In this document: piece after piece, positions 38,546 through 59,500 of the stretch
How positions within the stretch are numbered: the first letter of the stretch is position 1
Layout of the letters: the number at the start of each line of letters is the position of its first letter
Program-made: the position numbers and the translations under genes
Notes under the pieces: generated by a model
Database searches by the model: none
What the model was told of the DNA's origin: nothing
The model's input: only the letters and a program-made list of their open reading frames with translations
Assembly (NCBI GenBank): GCA_964023205.1
Contig: OZ026834.1
Coordinates: forward strand, 32,960,756 to 33,024,755
Direction of reading: 5' to 3'
Origin: Lutraria lutraria
Taxonomy: Eukaryota; Mollusca; Bivalvia; Venerida; Mactridae
DNA: 64,000 bases

Positions 38546-39090
38546 GTATATACAGAGAGAATCAAATAGATGAGGAAAGATGAACAAAATAGATCCTGTA
38601 CTTAAAAGACATATCAAAATTCATGATTTGTCGTATATAACTTAATAAAGAGTAATATAAGCTATAAATATACAGTTTTTTACAGTTTTATCAGATGATT
38701 AATGATAGGGTTAAGAAAATCAGACATGCAGAAAATTACCTGATAGGACATTTATTTGATCATAGAAACTTTTGATTTTGTATAATAAAAAGATATATAC
38801 TGTTTGTGTAGATTACTTTAAGTGGTTATTCATCCTTAATATTGTGGTAATTTGTTACATAAAATGCAAAAACCTTGGGGTAAAACTAGCATTCTAATTC
38901 CATACCACAAAAATTTTGAACAATCATTAAATATGAGAGCATAACATTTTTCTTGTAGTGTTGCGACAAACCCTTTAAGTACTGATGATTATTAATTTTT
39001 AATTACCACATCCAAAATTTTTATGACAATAAGTAAACAAATGAGATTCTGAACAGAACAAGGTGTCGGAATATTATCATAATCAACCAT

Positions 39091-39262
39091 AGAGTCATAC
39101 CTGTGAACAAAAGCCACCCTGGGGAGAGATAGATGGTTGCCATAAATGACAGGTGGCCTTTATTCAGAGGTAATTATGTTCTAAATAATCAATTAGGTTT
39201 TGAGAAAAATGTCCTTAATTTACAGGGTGGCCTTTGTCCAGAGGTGGTCACTAACACAGGTA
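39091..39262. mobile_element. CAGTCAAACC-family MITE, diverged ends
   Basis: Left end AGAGTCATACCTGTGAACA and right end TAACACAGGTACATG are mutated versions of the family termini. The interior (GGCCTTTATTCAGAGGTAAT, TTCTAAATAATCAATTAGG) is clear. Confidence 0.8.
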
Positions 39263-42200
39263 CATGCAAACATAAAACAGTGGGGTTACAGCAATAATTT
39301 ATCAGTAATCATGTAGATTAATTTAAAATGCACATACCAATGTTTTGTCGTATCAGGAACTTAATTAAATCATTTAATCATTTACAACTATTACAGCAGG
39401 ACTGTGATAGCATAAAAACAGGAAGAAGAAAATACCTTACCCACCTTACAAAAACATACAAGTAAAAAATTACAGAACATCATTTAGCAGATTTGATTGG
39501 ATTGGAAAAATTCATCTGACATGCATATATACATAAGGACACATGTCTTGTTGGGGTTGGTGTTTCTATGGTTACTTTAAAACCAGTCAAGTTTTGTCTC
39601 AGTAATTTTGCTGAGCTCATATTGTCTGTCATTGAAACCAGTGTAGAAAGTTGTACAAATGCATTCATGACTTGTAGCGTTTTCTTTGTAATGGTACCAT
39701 TTTTATCAATGTATGATTATAAACAAAAAGGATATTGTATTTCTTCATAGACTGGACAAGGCTTTTGTTCGTAAGTGTATTAAGCCCGCATAGTGAATTT
39801 GAATGGAGGGAAAAACATCAGTACAGGCAAAAAAATTCACAGTACTATTTACTGATAAATTTAGTTCCCATAACTATGGAATGAGCCAAAATTCCAATTC
39901 TGCGATCGATGCAACCCCTACATATCTCCATCCATAATGGGTTAAATCATTTTGATATGGCACCCTGAGATGGTTACATGAACATTCTCATCAGATCATA
40001 AACCAGAACAAAGTAATCATGCACAGGATTTTTGACAGACTAAATATCAGTATGAAGTTAAATCTGAGGTCACCAAAGTTAGAAGAAATATTGCCCTTAT
40101 TTAGAGATTAATTAAGCCTGTTATAGATGTTTATTAAAGCTTGGCCTCTCATGTTGTGAATTCATATTTGACTGTATAAATATATATATAGATATAACTA
40201 CAACTTCAACAACATATTTATAACATTAATGCTCTAAAGCATTGACACACATTGACAAAACTAAATTAACACACGAAAAGAGATATTTTTACATACAATG
40301 ATACTACATGTTTTGGCTGAAATTCATGATTACAATATTTGTTACTGCAAAACAGATTTTTGTCTAATTACAACATTCACTTTGTGTCAATAAAAATGTA
40401 ATACATAATCCTATTAGATTCAAATTCTAACAGGTAAACTGCAAGTAAAAACATGAGATCATGAAATAGATAAGTTTACTGCGAGCCAAGCCAGATATTT
40501 TAGTGTGTGCACTTTTTTTAAACTGTCAAAGTTGCATAATTTTGCAGTTGATGCATGCAGTTATATTTTTAGCTTCGATGAGATTCGATAACTTTCATAA
40601 GTAATATGATAATCCTCGTTATATCGGTTGTTGAATGTATAATTGTATTATAACTTTCAATATAACCGAATATTCTCTTGCCGTGAAATAAACAGAAACT
40701 GTTGACTATGGTACGAAGCTAAAAATAAAAGCATTCAGCGACTGTGTAATTATTCAGCTTTGACAGTTAGATAAAATCACACTATATTTACTATCTAATA
40801 CAGCCAGAATCAAAATAGTCTCCAGGTACCAGACTGACCATTCTTTCTATGTGTTGACCCTAAATTTCTAACAGTAAAATCCAAAGTTTAAAAATAACTA
40901 AGTATGAGTCATACCTCCAAAATACTAAAGATATGTTTAGAAAAAAGTAGAATTCTTTTAGACCTGTCTGGCCTACTGTCAGACCTAAAGAAGCACACTG
41001 CATTTATTGAATTGTAACAAGCACTCAACTATGAATCATATTCCTAGTACAACAAAAACCTCACAATCTCAGATCATTCAACTGATAATAATGCATAATA
41101 AATAAGTAGAATTCACAATGTAGCAAAATAAATACAATGAAACTTTCAGTTTCAGAAAATCAACAATAATAATAATTACATTGTCTGGTTGACATTCTTG
41201 CTGTGCTATGGCATATGTCAGTTTCTTTAAACATTGAAGGAAATATTCAATGTATAAACATATATAACAGTGTCAAGGCTATCATTAAAAAAAGTAGGTA
41301 AGCATTCATGCAAGCTTAAATTTTAAAATTGGTTATTGTTCAGGCTGGCAGGCATTTTTTTTAAATCTTAAAGCTGTAATAATGATAGAATTTTTTCTTC
41401 AAATCTTCAAACATTTTTAGGTCAGGGATTAAGTCATTAAACAATGTTTCATAGACAAATCTAAGCTAGGATAGCACAACTATAAGTATAAGAAGGGAAT
41501 GTATTTCAGGGATTACTTTTTTCAGCTAAAAAAAAAACTAAGATTTTTAAGTCTGAAAAGGGTCACCAAAGCTAAGATATGTCTACAGAATAATGCCATG
41601 ATATTTTTATAAAGCCTTACCTTTTTGAAAATATACAGTAATAAAATAAAAAAAAAATCTGCAGAACCATCTTCAGGAAGAACTCTTACTAGAATCCATT
41701 TAAAAATAAAGATGTTTAAATGAATTATAAGAAAAATATGACATGAGATGCATTACATAAAGATGAATTTTCACCAACATTCATATGAAAAATTCTATAC
41801 ATGTGTATAATAATATACATGAACTGGTATGACAAATAATTAAACATTAAAGAAAGAAAGCCAAACTAAGCCAGTCAGGCGGCACAGGAAGAAGAAATTC
41901 ATTCTTAACAGAATTGAAGGCTAAGAAAGGAGACCATGTCTTAGAATACAGCACTGTGATTGGTCAATTTTAAGACTATGCACAGAATGACCCAATCAGA
42001 TGAAAGCATATAGCATTTAACATAACTGACATGATCATTATATAGTATTTATACACATGTTACCATCTTTGGAATAATACAAGATATCATGTTAGTTATA
42101 ATAGAATTTTTACTGAAAACATGAGTATTCAAAATAAATAATAGTATCTACAACAAATAATATAATGTGCAGAATAAAATATATCCCATAAAATCAAACA

Positions 42201-44401
42201 AATTCTATCATAATTGCATTTAAAACAAGAAGAAAGTCATGATGGCCCTTGTAAAACTCAATTGAGTTCCCGATAATGTCTAAATTAAACCCTTTTATGT
42301 CAACATAAATGAAGCCACACTGTGGAAAAATAATTCCATAATTTGACCTAGTGACCTAATTTTGACACCAGATGGAACTGAATCTAAGATCATAAAATTT
42401 TATCTTCATAACATTCAAATAAACACTTCAAACATGAAAATCACAGAAATTATAGTCTATATACAGTTAACCAGCTTTTTTTCTTTACATATTGTATCAC
42501 ATGTGATCTACTTTAAACCCCAGGTGACCCAGTATAAACATGACTAAGATAAGATGCAGTCCTACATGCTGACAATGACTCATTTCCATTGTATAGACCT
42601 CTATGTTGTACAGTTCATTAATTTTGTAGTCAACAAATGGTCAAAGAACTGTCCAAGACACTAAGTGATCACATAAGTTCATATAGAGCATTTTGTGCTC
42701 ACTAAACGTAATTCATAAAAAATGCTAAACAGTAACACAAAAATACACACACACAAAAAAAAAGGCATACCATACTACCATCCTTAAAATTTGTTGACTT
42801 TTGAATATGGCAATCAGCTGTGTTTATTTATAAATATGTGTATTCATAAAAAATGTTTTTACCCAGCCAGAATTCATCTTAATTATTTAAAGTAGGGCTA
42901 TTCCAAACAAACAATTTTAAGAGCAACTTAATCTTGTAATATCTTAATATCGTGTGCTAACTTAAACACAAAAACTACAAAACATTGAAACCCAGCACCC
43001 CATCCCATCTTAAAAATGCACCAAAATGAGACAAAAAATTAATCAAAATACAATCACAAATATCAAGTCATTTGTTTGACATTAAAAAATATTTCAAAGC
43101 ATAATAAACAAATCAAAGAATCAGTGTAAGAAGGTACCTATCTCCTCTTTGTCCTTCTATGTTCTTGCACTTATTATTATAATAAGTCTTGTCCCTTCAA
43201 TTATTCATAGTTATCCATATGGCAAGGATATGTAAATTTAGTTTCAATTGCTAGTTAAACTATCTTGAACTTGTTAAAGATAATCAAATTAATGGCACAC
43301 AAATGTAATATAAGTTTTCAAAATGAAATAAATTATTCTTATGCAAAACAAACAGGTTTCACACGCAACCATGAACCGTTAAATTGACAAACACACATGA
43401 AAAATGTATGCAAATTAAAACCAGATCTTTTCAGCATTGAACTTAACAAGAGAGAACAAACACTGACTAAAAGGGACTCGATCCTAGATTGAATTGAAAA
43501 TCACTGTTATGAACCCTAATTATCAAAACCCTTTAAAGGGTTCAATATGATTATCATTGTTAATTTTGTTGATATCTTACAAAATTTAATATGAAAATAT
43601 ATTACAGCTGAATTGGAGATTAATTACTTGTATAGCGTTAAAATTTTTCATATGACATTATTGACACATCAGTCTATAAGCATTATAGATCTGAATATGT
43701 ATTTAAAAATTAATCAGCTCTGCCTTAACAACAATAATACTTTGAGAATAGAATTGAGATTTTGATCTTGGAGACTGTGTTTAAATTTTAAAACCTCAGG
43801 ACTTGGAATCTAGTCCGAACTAAAATTAACGGATGGATAACATTAGTACATCAAAGATAAGAATTTTACTTCGACTGTCATGACTTTGTATTGCACTACC
43901 TTACTTTGAAAGTACAAGAAAATTATTACAAATGAAAACATAGCTAGTAGTAACTAGTTATACATGACTGAAACAATGACATCAATGCATCACTTGGTAT
44001 ATCTAATACTTTGTATTATGACAAACATTTTCATGTTGCTAATAAGGTTAATGCAAGAACATGGTTAGATTACAATGTTGAAGCAGAATGGAAAATCTTA
44101 ACAGATTGGTGTAACATATGAGCACCAAAAGAATAAAGAATATTTATTGTCTAGTTTAAAATAAAGCAAAAAATATACTGTAAAATCTCGATAAGTGTCC
44201 ACTGCAGTAACAAGACAACCTCATTACAAAACCACATGTTTTCAGACCAGTTTTAACTTATATGTATTCTGTTGTTATAAATGGGTAATGAGACGACCTC
44301 AGACATTAAAACCATTATTTTTCAGTCTGTATAGTGATTATAATATCAAGGGTAACTGCACAATAATACAAAATTGTCATAACAAATAATACATATACAT
44401 A

Positions 44402-44830
44402 ACTTGAATGTACTAACTGAACAGCATTAATGAACTTATTGAAGTATTTAAGTATAAATTGAATAGCATTTATGTATCAATTTTTATAGCATTAATGTAC
44501 AAATTAAATAGTTTAATGTACTAATTAAATAGCATGAGTGTACTAATTAAATAGCATTTGTGTATGAATTGAATAGCATTAATGTACAAATTATATACAT
44601 TAATGTACTAATTAAATAGCATGAATGTACTAATTAAATAGCATTTGTGTATGAATTGAATAGCATTAATGTACGAATTATATACATTAATGTACTAATT
44701 AAATAGCATTAATGTACTAATTCAATAGCATAAATTTAGCAATTCAATAGTACTTATTAAAATGCATTTATGCACTAACTGAATAGTATTAATAGACTAA
44801 TCAAATAGCATTAATGTAATAATTGTATAT
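44402..44830. repeat. AT-rich tandem array with about 22-bp unit
   Basis: Repeats of the type AATTAAATAGCATTAATGTACT run for about 430 bp. A block of four variant units (with TGAGTGTACT or TGAATGTACT, TTTGTGTATG, TTAATGTAC and TTATATACA) occurs twice in the same order. This shows a higher-order duplication within the array. Located downstream of the distal RAB4 terminal exon. Confidence 0.8.
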
Positions 44831-45110
44831 TGCTAATCAAACAGCATCAAGCAAATGAGCTTACACTACTAATATTAATACACACATTGGTAATATAAGA
44901 AATGATATACATGTATGTTATACACACAATAGTTTACAACATATGGGTAGAAAATGTATGATTTGTAATATGATGGAATATTTGTTAAGCAGTTAATGAT
45001 GAATTCCAAGTGACATCTTGATGATTTCAACTCATATCTAAAAATCTTGGTGCAAAAAAACCCTCATAAAACAATGGGAGAACTTGCTGGATATTTGGGA
45101 TCAGTTGATG

Positions 45111-54193
<9,083 letters not shown>

Positions 54194-54290
54194 AGTGGTA
54201 GACAAACAGGTGACTTTTTTACGTGTTTTGTTTTCGTTTCTCCGCACTTCCTGCTAATTTGTAAATGTCAAGGCCGAAACGGTGCAACGT
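54194..54290 (-). promoter_or_regulatory. Likely RAB4 promoter/5' UTR
   Basis: Read on the minus strand, an ETS-type site AGCAGGAAGTGCGG lies about 50-60 bp upstream of the RAB4 start codon. No TATA box is evident. This fits a housekeeping promoter, but the start site is not known. Confidence 0.4.
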
Positions 54291-54363
54291 AGCACTTGCA
54301 TAAACAGCATCACTCATAGGTTAGACTCAAATAAATGAATGGAATCTCTCTCTCTTGATTATA

Positions 54364-54412
54364 CCAGGTAGGTAGTTGTATTGTCTAAATACAACTACCT
54401 GATTATACCTGG
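54364..54412. repeat. Short perfect-stem hairpin
   Basis: Inner arms AGGTAGTTGTATT (54370-54382) and AATACAACTACCT (54388-54400) are perfectly complementary over 13 bp with a 5-nt loop. Outer CCAGGTA and TACCTGG add a second stem after a bulge. It lies about 175 bp upstream of the RAB4 start codon. Confidence 0.8.
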
Positions 54413-54669
54413 GGCCAATATAAATATTATACTGAACAAACTTGTACAAATCAATGATACTTAAAAAAAGGAAATTCAACTTTTTTTCTAGATGAATTTT
54501 AGTCATGCCAAGGACTTATATTCATACACTAGTCTATTATATAGTTGTTTGCAGGTATATAGTATAGTGCCTATTAGTATATTGGGTAATCCTGGCCATT
54601 TGATTGACTGATGGTAATATCAGTCATTTGATTGGTCAGTCATTGGACTGGCTATTCGTAGCGTAACCC

Positions 54670-54698
54670 AGGGATGCTATATGTAATATAGCATCCCT
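54670..54698. mobile_element. 29-bp palindromic insertion with 9-bp target duplication
   Basis: AGGGATGCTATAT and ATATAGCATCCCT are arranged around a short core and form a palindrome. The identical 9-mer GCGTAACCC lies immediately on each side (54661-54669 and 54699-54707). The same arms occur at 30090-30127. A 9-bp duplication is typical of Mutator-type transposases. Confidence 0.75.
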
Positions 54699-54707
54699 GC
54701 GTAACCC

Positions 54708-56427
54708 GAATGTGTTTGTCTGCAATTTTGTTAGTAGTTGATAGATAAGAAAGTCATGCAGGCATTGCTCTGTGATGTTGACCTAGATAAGTTGTTGTGG
54801 CATATCGGAAACATCAGTAGAAGTAAGTTTAATGTGGTTGTATCATAGCAGAAAATGGTGAATTTGGTGTACTTCATTCCATTGATGTGTGGTATGGTAT
54901 TACCATGTACTTGTGAACTATATACATGAATGTACAATGTATTCATTTGTCAAATACTCATGATTGTCAATATATGTGTATAAGTATCTATAACTTGTAA
55001 ATATGTTATACTCTCCATAATGCAGGAATGAATAAAATAGATTGTCAATATCCTTATTAAAAAAAGCAACTTCATACAAAAAAAACTTAAACCTATGCTT
55101 CTTGCAATTTGTCTACCTATAACGTTTGGTTATAGTTTTTCTTGTTACAATTATAGCTCCTAAAAACCATTTAGGCCTAGAAAATAAATTTCTTTCTGAA
55201 CCAGATCCATTTTGAAACACACTGAAATAGTCTGCATAACAATACAAACAGAATATAGATTGAATAAAATAATTAATAGAAATTCAAATAATGAGACAAT
55301 CTTTTATTAAATATTTCTGTAGTATGCAATAAATTCCTAACAATTCATACAATTTACATGTAAATTCTTCACAAGCCGTCAACATTCAAGTATGATAACA
55401 AATTTGCATCCTTTATAGGCCCAAAAAAATCACATTTCCTATTATTAATACAATTTACACAAATGAAGACAGCATCATTAATGGAATATCATTTGAGCCA
55501 GCAACAAATTTCAGTAAGTACAGCATCATCTAGAAGCATAAATTATTGTGAATGTCAGAAGTCTGAAGTTTTCTAAATGAAATATATATCTATTAATGTT
55601 TTAAAAGACATAAAATGACAATGCTGACAAGATGAAATATTTATAATAATAAGCGAAGTATGATATCTTTTTTTATCAGATACTTATCTTTAACTCTAAA
55701 AATGTTTTATCTTCATTTGTAATCACAACACTTGGCCGTGTTATATCAATTAGAACAATTCAGAATTAGATCTAACATAAGAAGTAGTTTAACACTTAAC
55801 TGTTGATCTAGTTTTATTAGCAATTTATGTCTTTAATATGCAATGTCAGAGTGGGTTTTCTTTTCTAAAAAAGCGACACTGATAATCAGCATCTTCCCTT
55901 CAGAAACTATATTCCACCAAAATATATTCCCTTTATTTGCATTTCGAATATTCCCCAAATTTGCCTCTCTAGTGTTATCCCCACCCTTTTACCAACACCC
56001 AGTGTCTGCCCCTTTACCAAAAAAAACAGCAACTACTAAATGCACAAAAAGAGAATTTTGAGCACTCATAGTCTATCAAGAAAGAATGATATAAAGCTAA
56101 ATTTCCTCATGGAAACAAGTTTGTAACCATCATGACTTTTAACGAGTAACTAAGATTCAAATGATAAATAAATTTATAATAACTCAAAATACAACAACAC
56201 AATTCCAAAATAAAAATAAGATTTAGTAAATTTACAGATTTTCAAAAGATAGGTATTTTTGTAGGTCTTAATAAATATAATCATACATTATAAACATGAA
56301 ATCTAATTAAGTGATTGAGAAATGTGGCCATTCTATATTTTTATGTCATACATATAAAATATCACAAACACTAGCACAGCTACAAATGATCTAATATTGT
56401 AAAACATATAAATTAATAAAGCTATAA
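54708..56427. other. Intergenic between TARBP1 and RAB4
   Basis: 1.7 kb of AT-rich DNA downstream of the TARBP1 stop and upstream of RAB4 (both minus strand). TTTATT at 55932-55937 reads AATAAA on the minus strand and could end the TARBP1 transcript. Nothing else was recognised. Confidence 0.5.
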
Positions 56428-56596
56428 TCAGGAAGTCTGAGATACAGTTTTCATAAGTTGTTGTCTTCTATACTCCCAGATAAGTATAGCTCCACTGACA
56501 TGAACATTGAGTGATCTTATCACACCTTGCTGTGGAATCTCTACACAAACATCTAGATGGCTTATCAGTTCAACAGGAATCCCCTCCTTCTCATTA
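56428..56596 (-). CDS. TARBP1: TARBP1 last exon (SPOUT motif 3)
   Basis: Acceptor TCTGCAG, stop TGA (56428-56430 on the plus strand). Encodes [35 protein letters not shown] and a C-terminal tail MKTVSQTS. Confidence 0.95.
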
Positions 56597-59500
56597 CTGC
56601 AGAAAGAAAAAGTGCAATATTTTGCTCAATTATCTTCAAATAGAATAAGTGATAAATACAAGCAGCCAGAATTAATGATTTTGAAATAAAAATCCAAATA
56701 CAGTCAAACCTGTGAACAAAGGCCACCCTTGGGAAAGACATAATGTGACCTTTACTGACAGAATGGCCTTTAATCAGCGGTCATTTTGTTCTAAATTACC
56801 TATCACAGTTTTTAAAAGAATGGCCTTTAATCACTGGGTGGCCTTTAATTGAAGGTGACTGCTAACACAGGTAATACCATTAAATGGTCAATATTCTAAG
56901 AAACAATCTTAGCTTGAACAAATTAGTTAGGAATAAGTTCATAGCAAAATAGAATAAAAATAAACATCAAAATCATTGAATTACTGTACTGTTTTGAGCC
57001 AATAAATGCATACAGCATTCATGGCAAACATTTTATGGAATTAAAGTAGAATCTTGCGTACAGAGAAATTTGACACGCCCATGGATATTTACACACAATG
57101 AAATATAAAAGAAAATAAATTAAAGAAATAAGTTAGCATCTTACCCTAAAAGTAGAAGCGTTTTTTCTGGGAATGTATAATCAGTTAAGCTAACACTGTT
57201 TGCCGTCTGCTCAACACCAACTAACGTGTAACCATCTAGTCTCTTCTGCTGAAGATAATCCTCTAACTTGACTTCAGGCACCTAATAATATAACAGTGAA
57301 TTCATATACAGAATATATTATTATGAACTGATCACATGGGGACCAGAGTACAAGGTTGAGATCAGTCTCAGAGCGCAAATCTCATCCTTCAAAATTTTAA
57401 AGTTAATTATGATTAGACAATAATGATACATCATTGATACATTATTCTGACAGCATAATTGATCTGAATATTATTTTAAACATTAATCAGCTCTATCTTT
57501 TCAACCATATTACTTAGAGAATGGAATTGAGAATTATGCTCTGAGACTGTTCTCAAGCTTTTTAACCTCAAGCTTATATTGTCATGTGTTCAATTACTCA
57601 AACAGTAAATGTAAAAGTTGCAGATGTAACTATCAAAAGTTTCAATGAACAAGTGTTAAAAATTCCTGATATAACTGCTACAACTGCATGCATCTATTAA
57701 ACGAACAATAGCCTATGTATGCTTGCATGAGTCATACTAAACACTGAGGCTAAATAAACATATTATTAAGTACAACCTTTGGTGACATTAACCTATTACA
57801 GAAATACTACATATAAAGAAATATATTTGCACCTTGAGATCTGTCAGTGTGCAGAAGTCTGAAGTTTATAAATGTGTAGCTGTAGCAGGTTGCATAACTT
57901 TTGTCTGAGTCCTCTTTTGACACATGTAAGTCCACAAACAAGGTTATTTTATTGAAGATAATGACAGAAAAAAACTAAACAATTTTTAAAATAATCAAAA
58001 TCTATGAATTTACATCCCAGTGACATACCGGTAGCCATTTTAGTAAAAACTAAAAAAATTAAACCCTATGAAAATAGTTGAAACCATAGTAAAGTACTTG
58101 TAATCATGTTTTTTTTAAATTGTTTTATTCTATGCATACATTAAACAACTAACACAAAGAAAACCAGTTAATATAAGCTATCCATCCGGCAGTAGCCTAT
58201 ATCACAGACAAATATTATTGATAATAACGTAGAAGAAGTCTCTGCCTTCAATAAGATAACCTATCATAGCAGCAGACTATAATCACGCACAAATAATAAC
58301 AATAATAACGTAGTGTAGGTGTGTGCCTTCAATAACATACCTCTGTTATAGGTATCCATTTATGAGCAGTAACACTGAGACCCTGGAAAGCTCTATCCTC
58401 TAAATAAGCCATTTTACCCATCACATACTCTGACACACCAAATATCTCACTTGTACGACATAGACCTGTATGAACAATACAGTAATAATATCAAACATAC
58501 TATACAATCATAAACGGGCCATGTAGATTAGATTGACCCAAAGGGGTTCATACATACATTTTGACAAAAACAAAATATCCCCTTACACTATATATATTGT
58601 GTAAGGTGATTTTTTGGTCAAAATTTATGTGCAGACCCCTTTGATTTGACCAAGGTATGAATTTGAAGTATCACATTCGGTGTAAGGAAAATAAAAGGGC
58701 AAGAAAACAAAAAGGGATAGTATCATAGACAGATGCATATACAGGACAAAACACTAATACTTGATAACAATCAAAAATTCAAGATAATAAACTTATAGAA
58801 ACTATTGGTCTATGTATCCCTTAACTAATCATACACTAGAAGGCATTTCCTAAATAGAATGCATACAAGTCATGTGGAATATCAGAAAGTCTGAATGGGA
58901 GTCTTGAAGTAGAAATAATTTATTTGTATTATATATTTTTGGTATTAACATCATGATTGCTTAAACCAATCACTTATCTTTGAAGGTATTTCAATGATTG
59001 ATAAATTCGTTTTTTATTCCCCAAGGGGAAGTGGGCCGATCCCGGAGGTACTGCAATACCAGGCCAACCCGTGGCGAGAGCGGAGCAAGCCCCTGACATC
59101 TCACCTGTGTCCAAAAATCAGTTTAATATCGAAGTCCCCCAATGGGGGACGTATCAGATATTAAGCTGATAAGAACAGATACTACACTTTGATCTTAGCC
59201 AAAAGGCCGAGAAGCGATAACCACTATAGGTTTGAACCAGACTTTATACTCCTTTACAAAAACTTAGAACAGGTTTGTGTATGCGAATAAAGTTGTGACC
59301 ATTTATCATGTACAATAAATCAGCAGATAGAGTTAAGGAAAATTTTTAAACCTAAGTGTATTTGTTTACTAATATCAAATAATATTCTTTTAAAAAAATG
59401 TAGGACAATTGACTAAATTACTTTAAATACACAAAAATTTAAAAGCTTGGTAGAGAACATACATAATACGAAGAAATCTAAAAATAGATTTTTACCATTC

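Larger units (their letters stand above)
34145..45110. other. Gene-free interval between CCSAP and RAB4
   Basis: About 11 kb between two convergent genes with no exon that I can support. It may include long 3' UTRs of either gene. It contains the cluster of four CAGTCAAACC-family MITEs (37251-39262) and the AT-rich tandem array at 44402-44830. Confidence 0.6.

Noticed and set aside
54370..54400. A let-7-like microRNA precursor
   Set aside because: The arm AGGTAGTTGTATT has a superficial similarity only. The loop is 5 nt and the arms are too short for Dicer processing.
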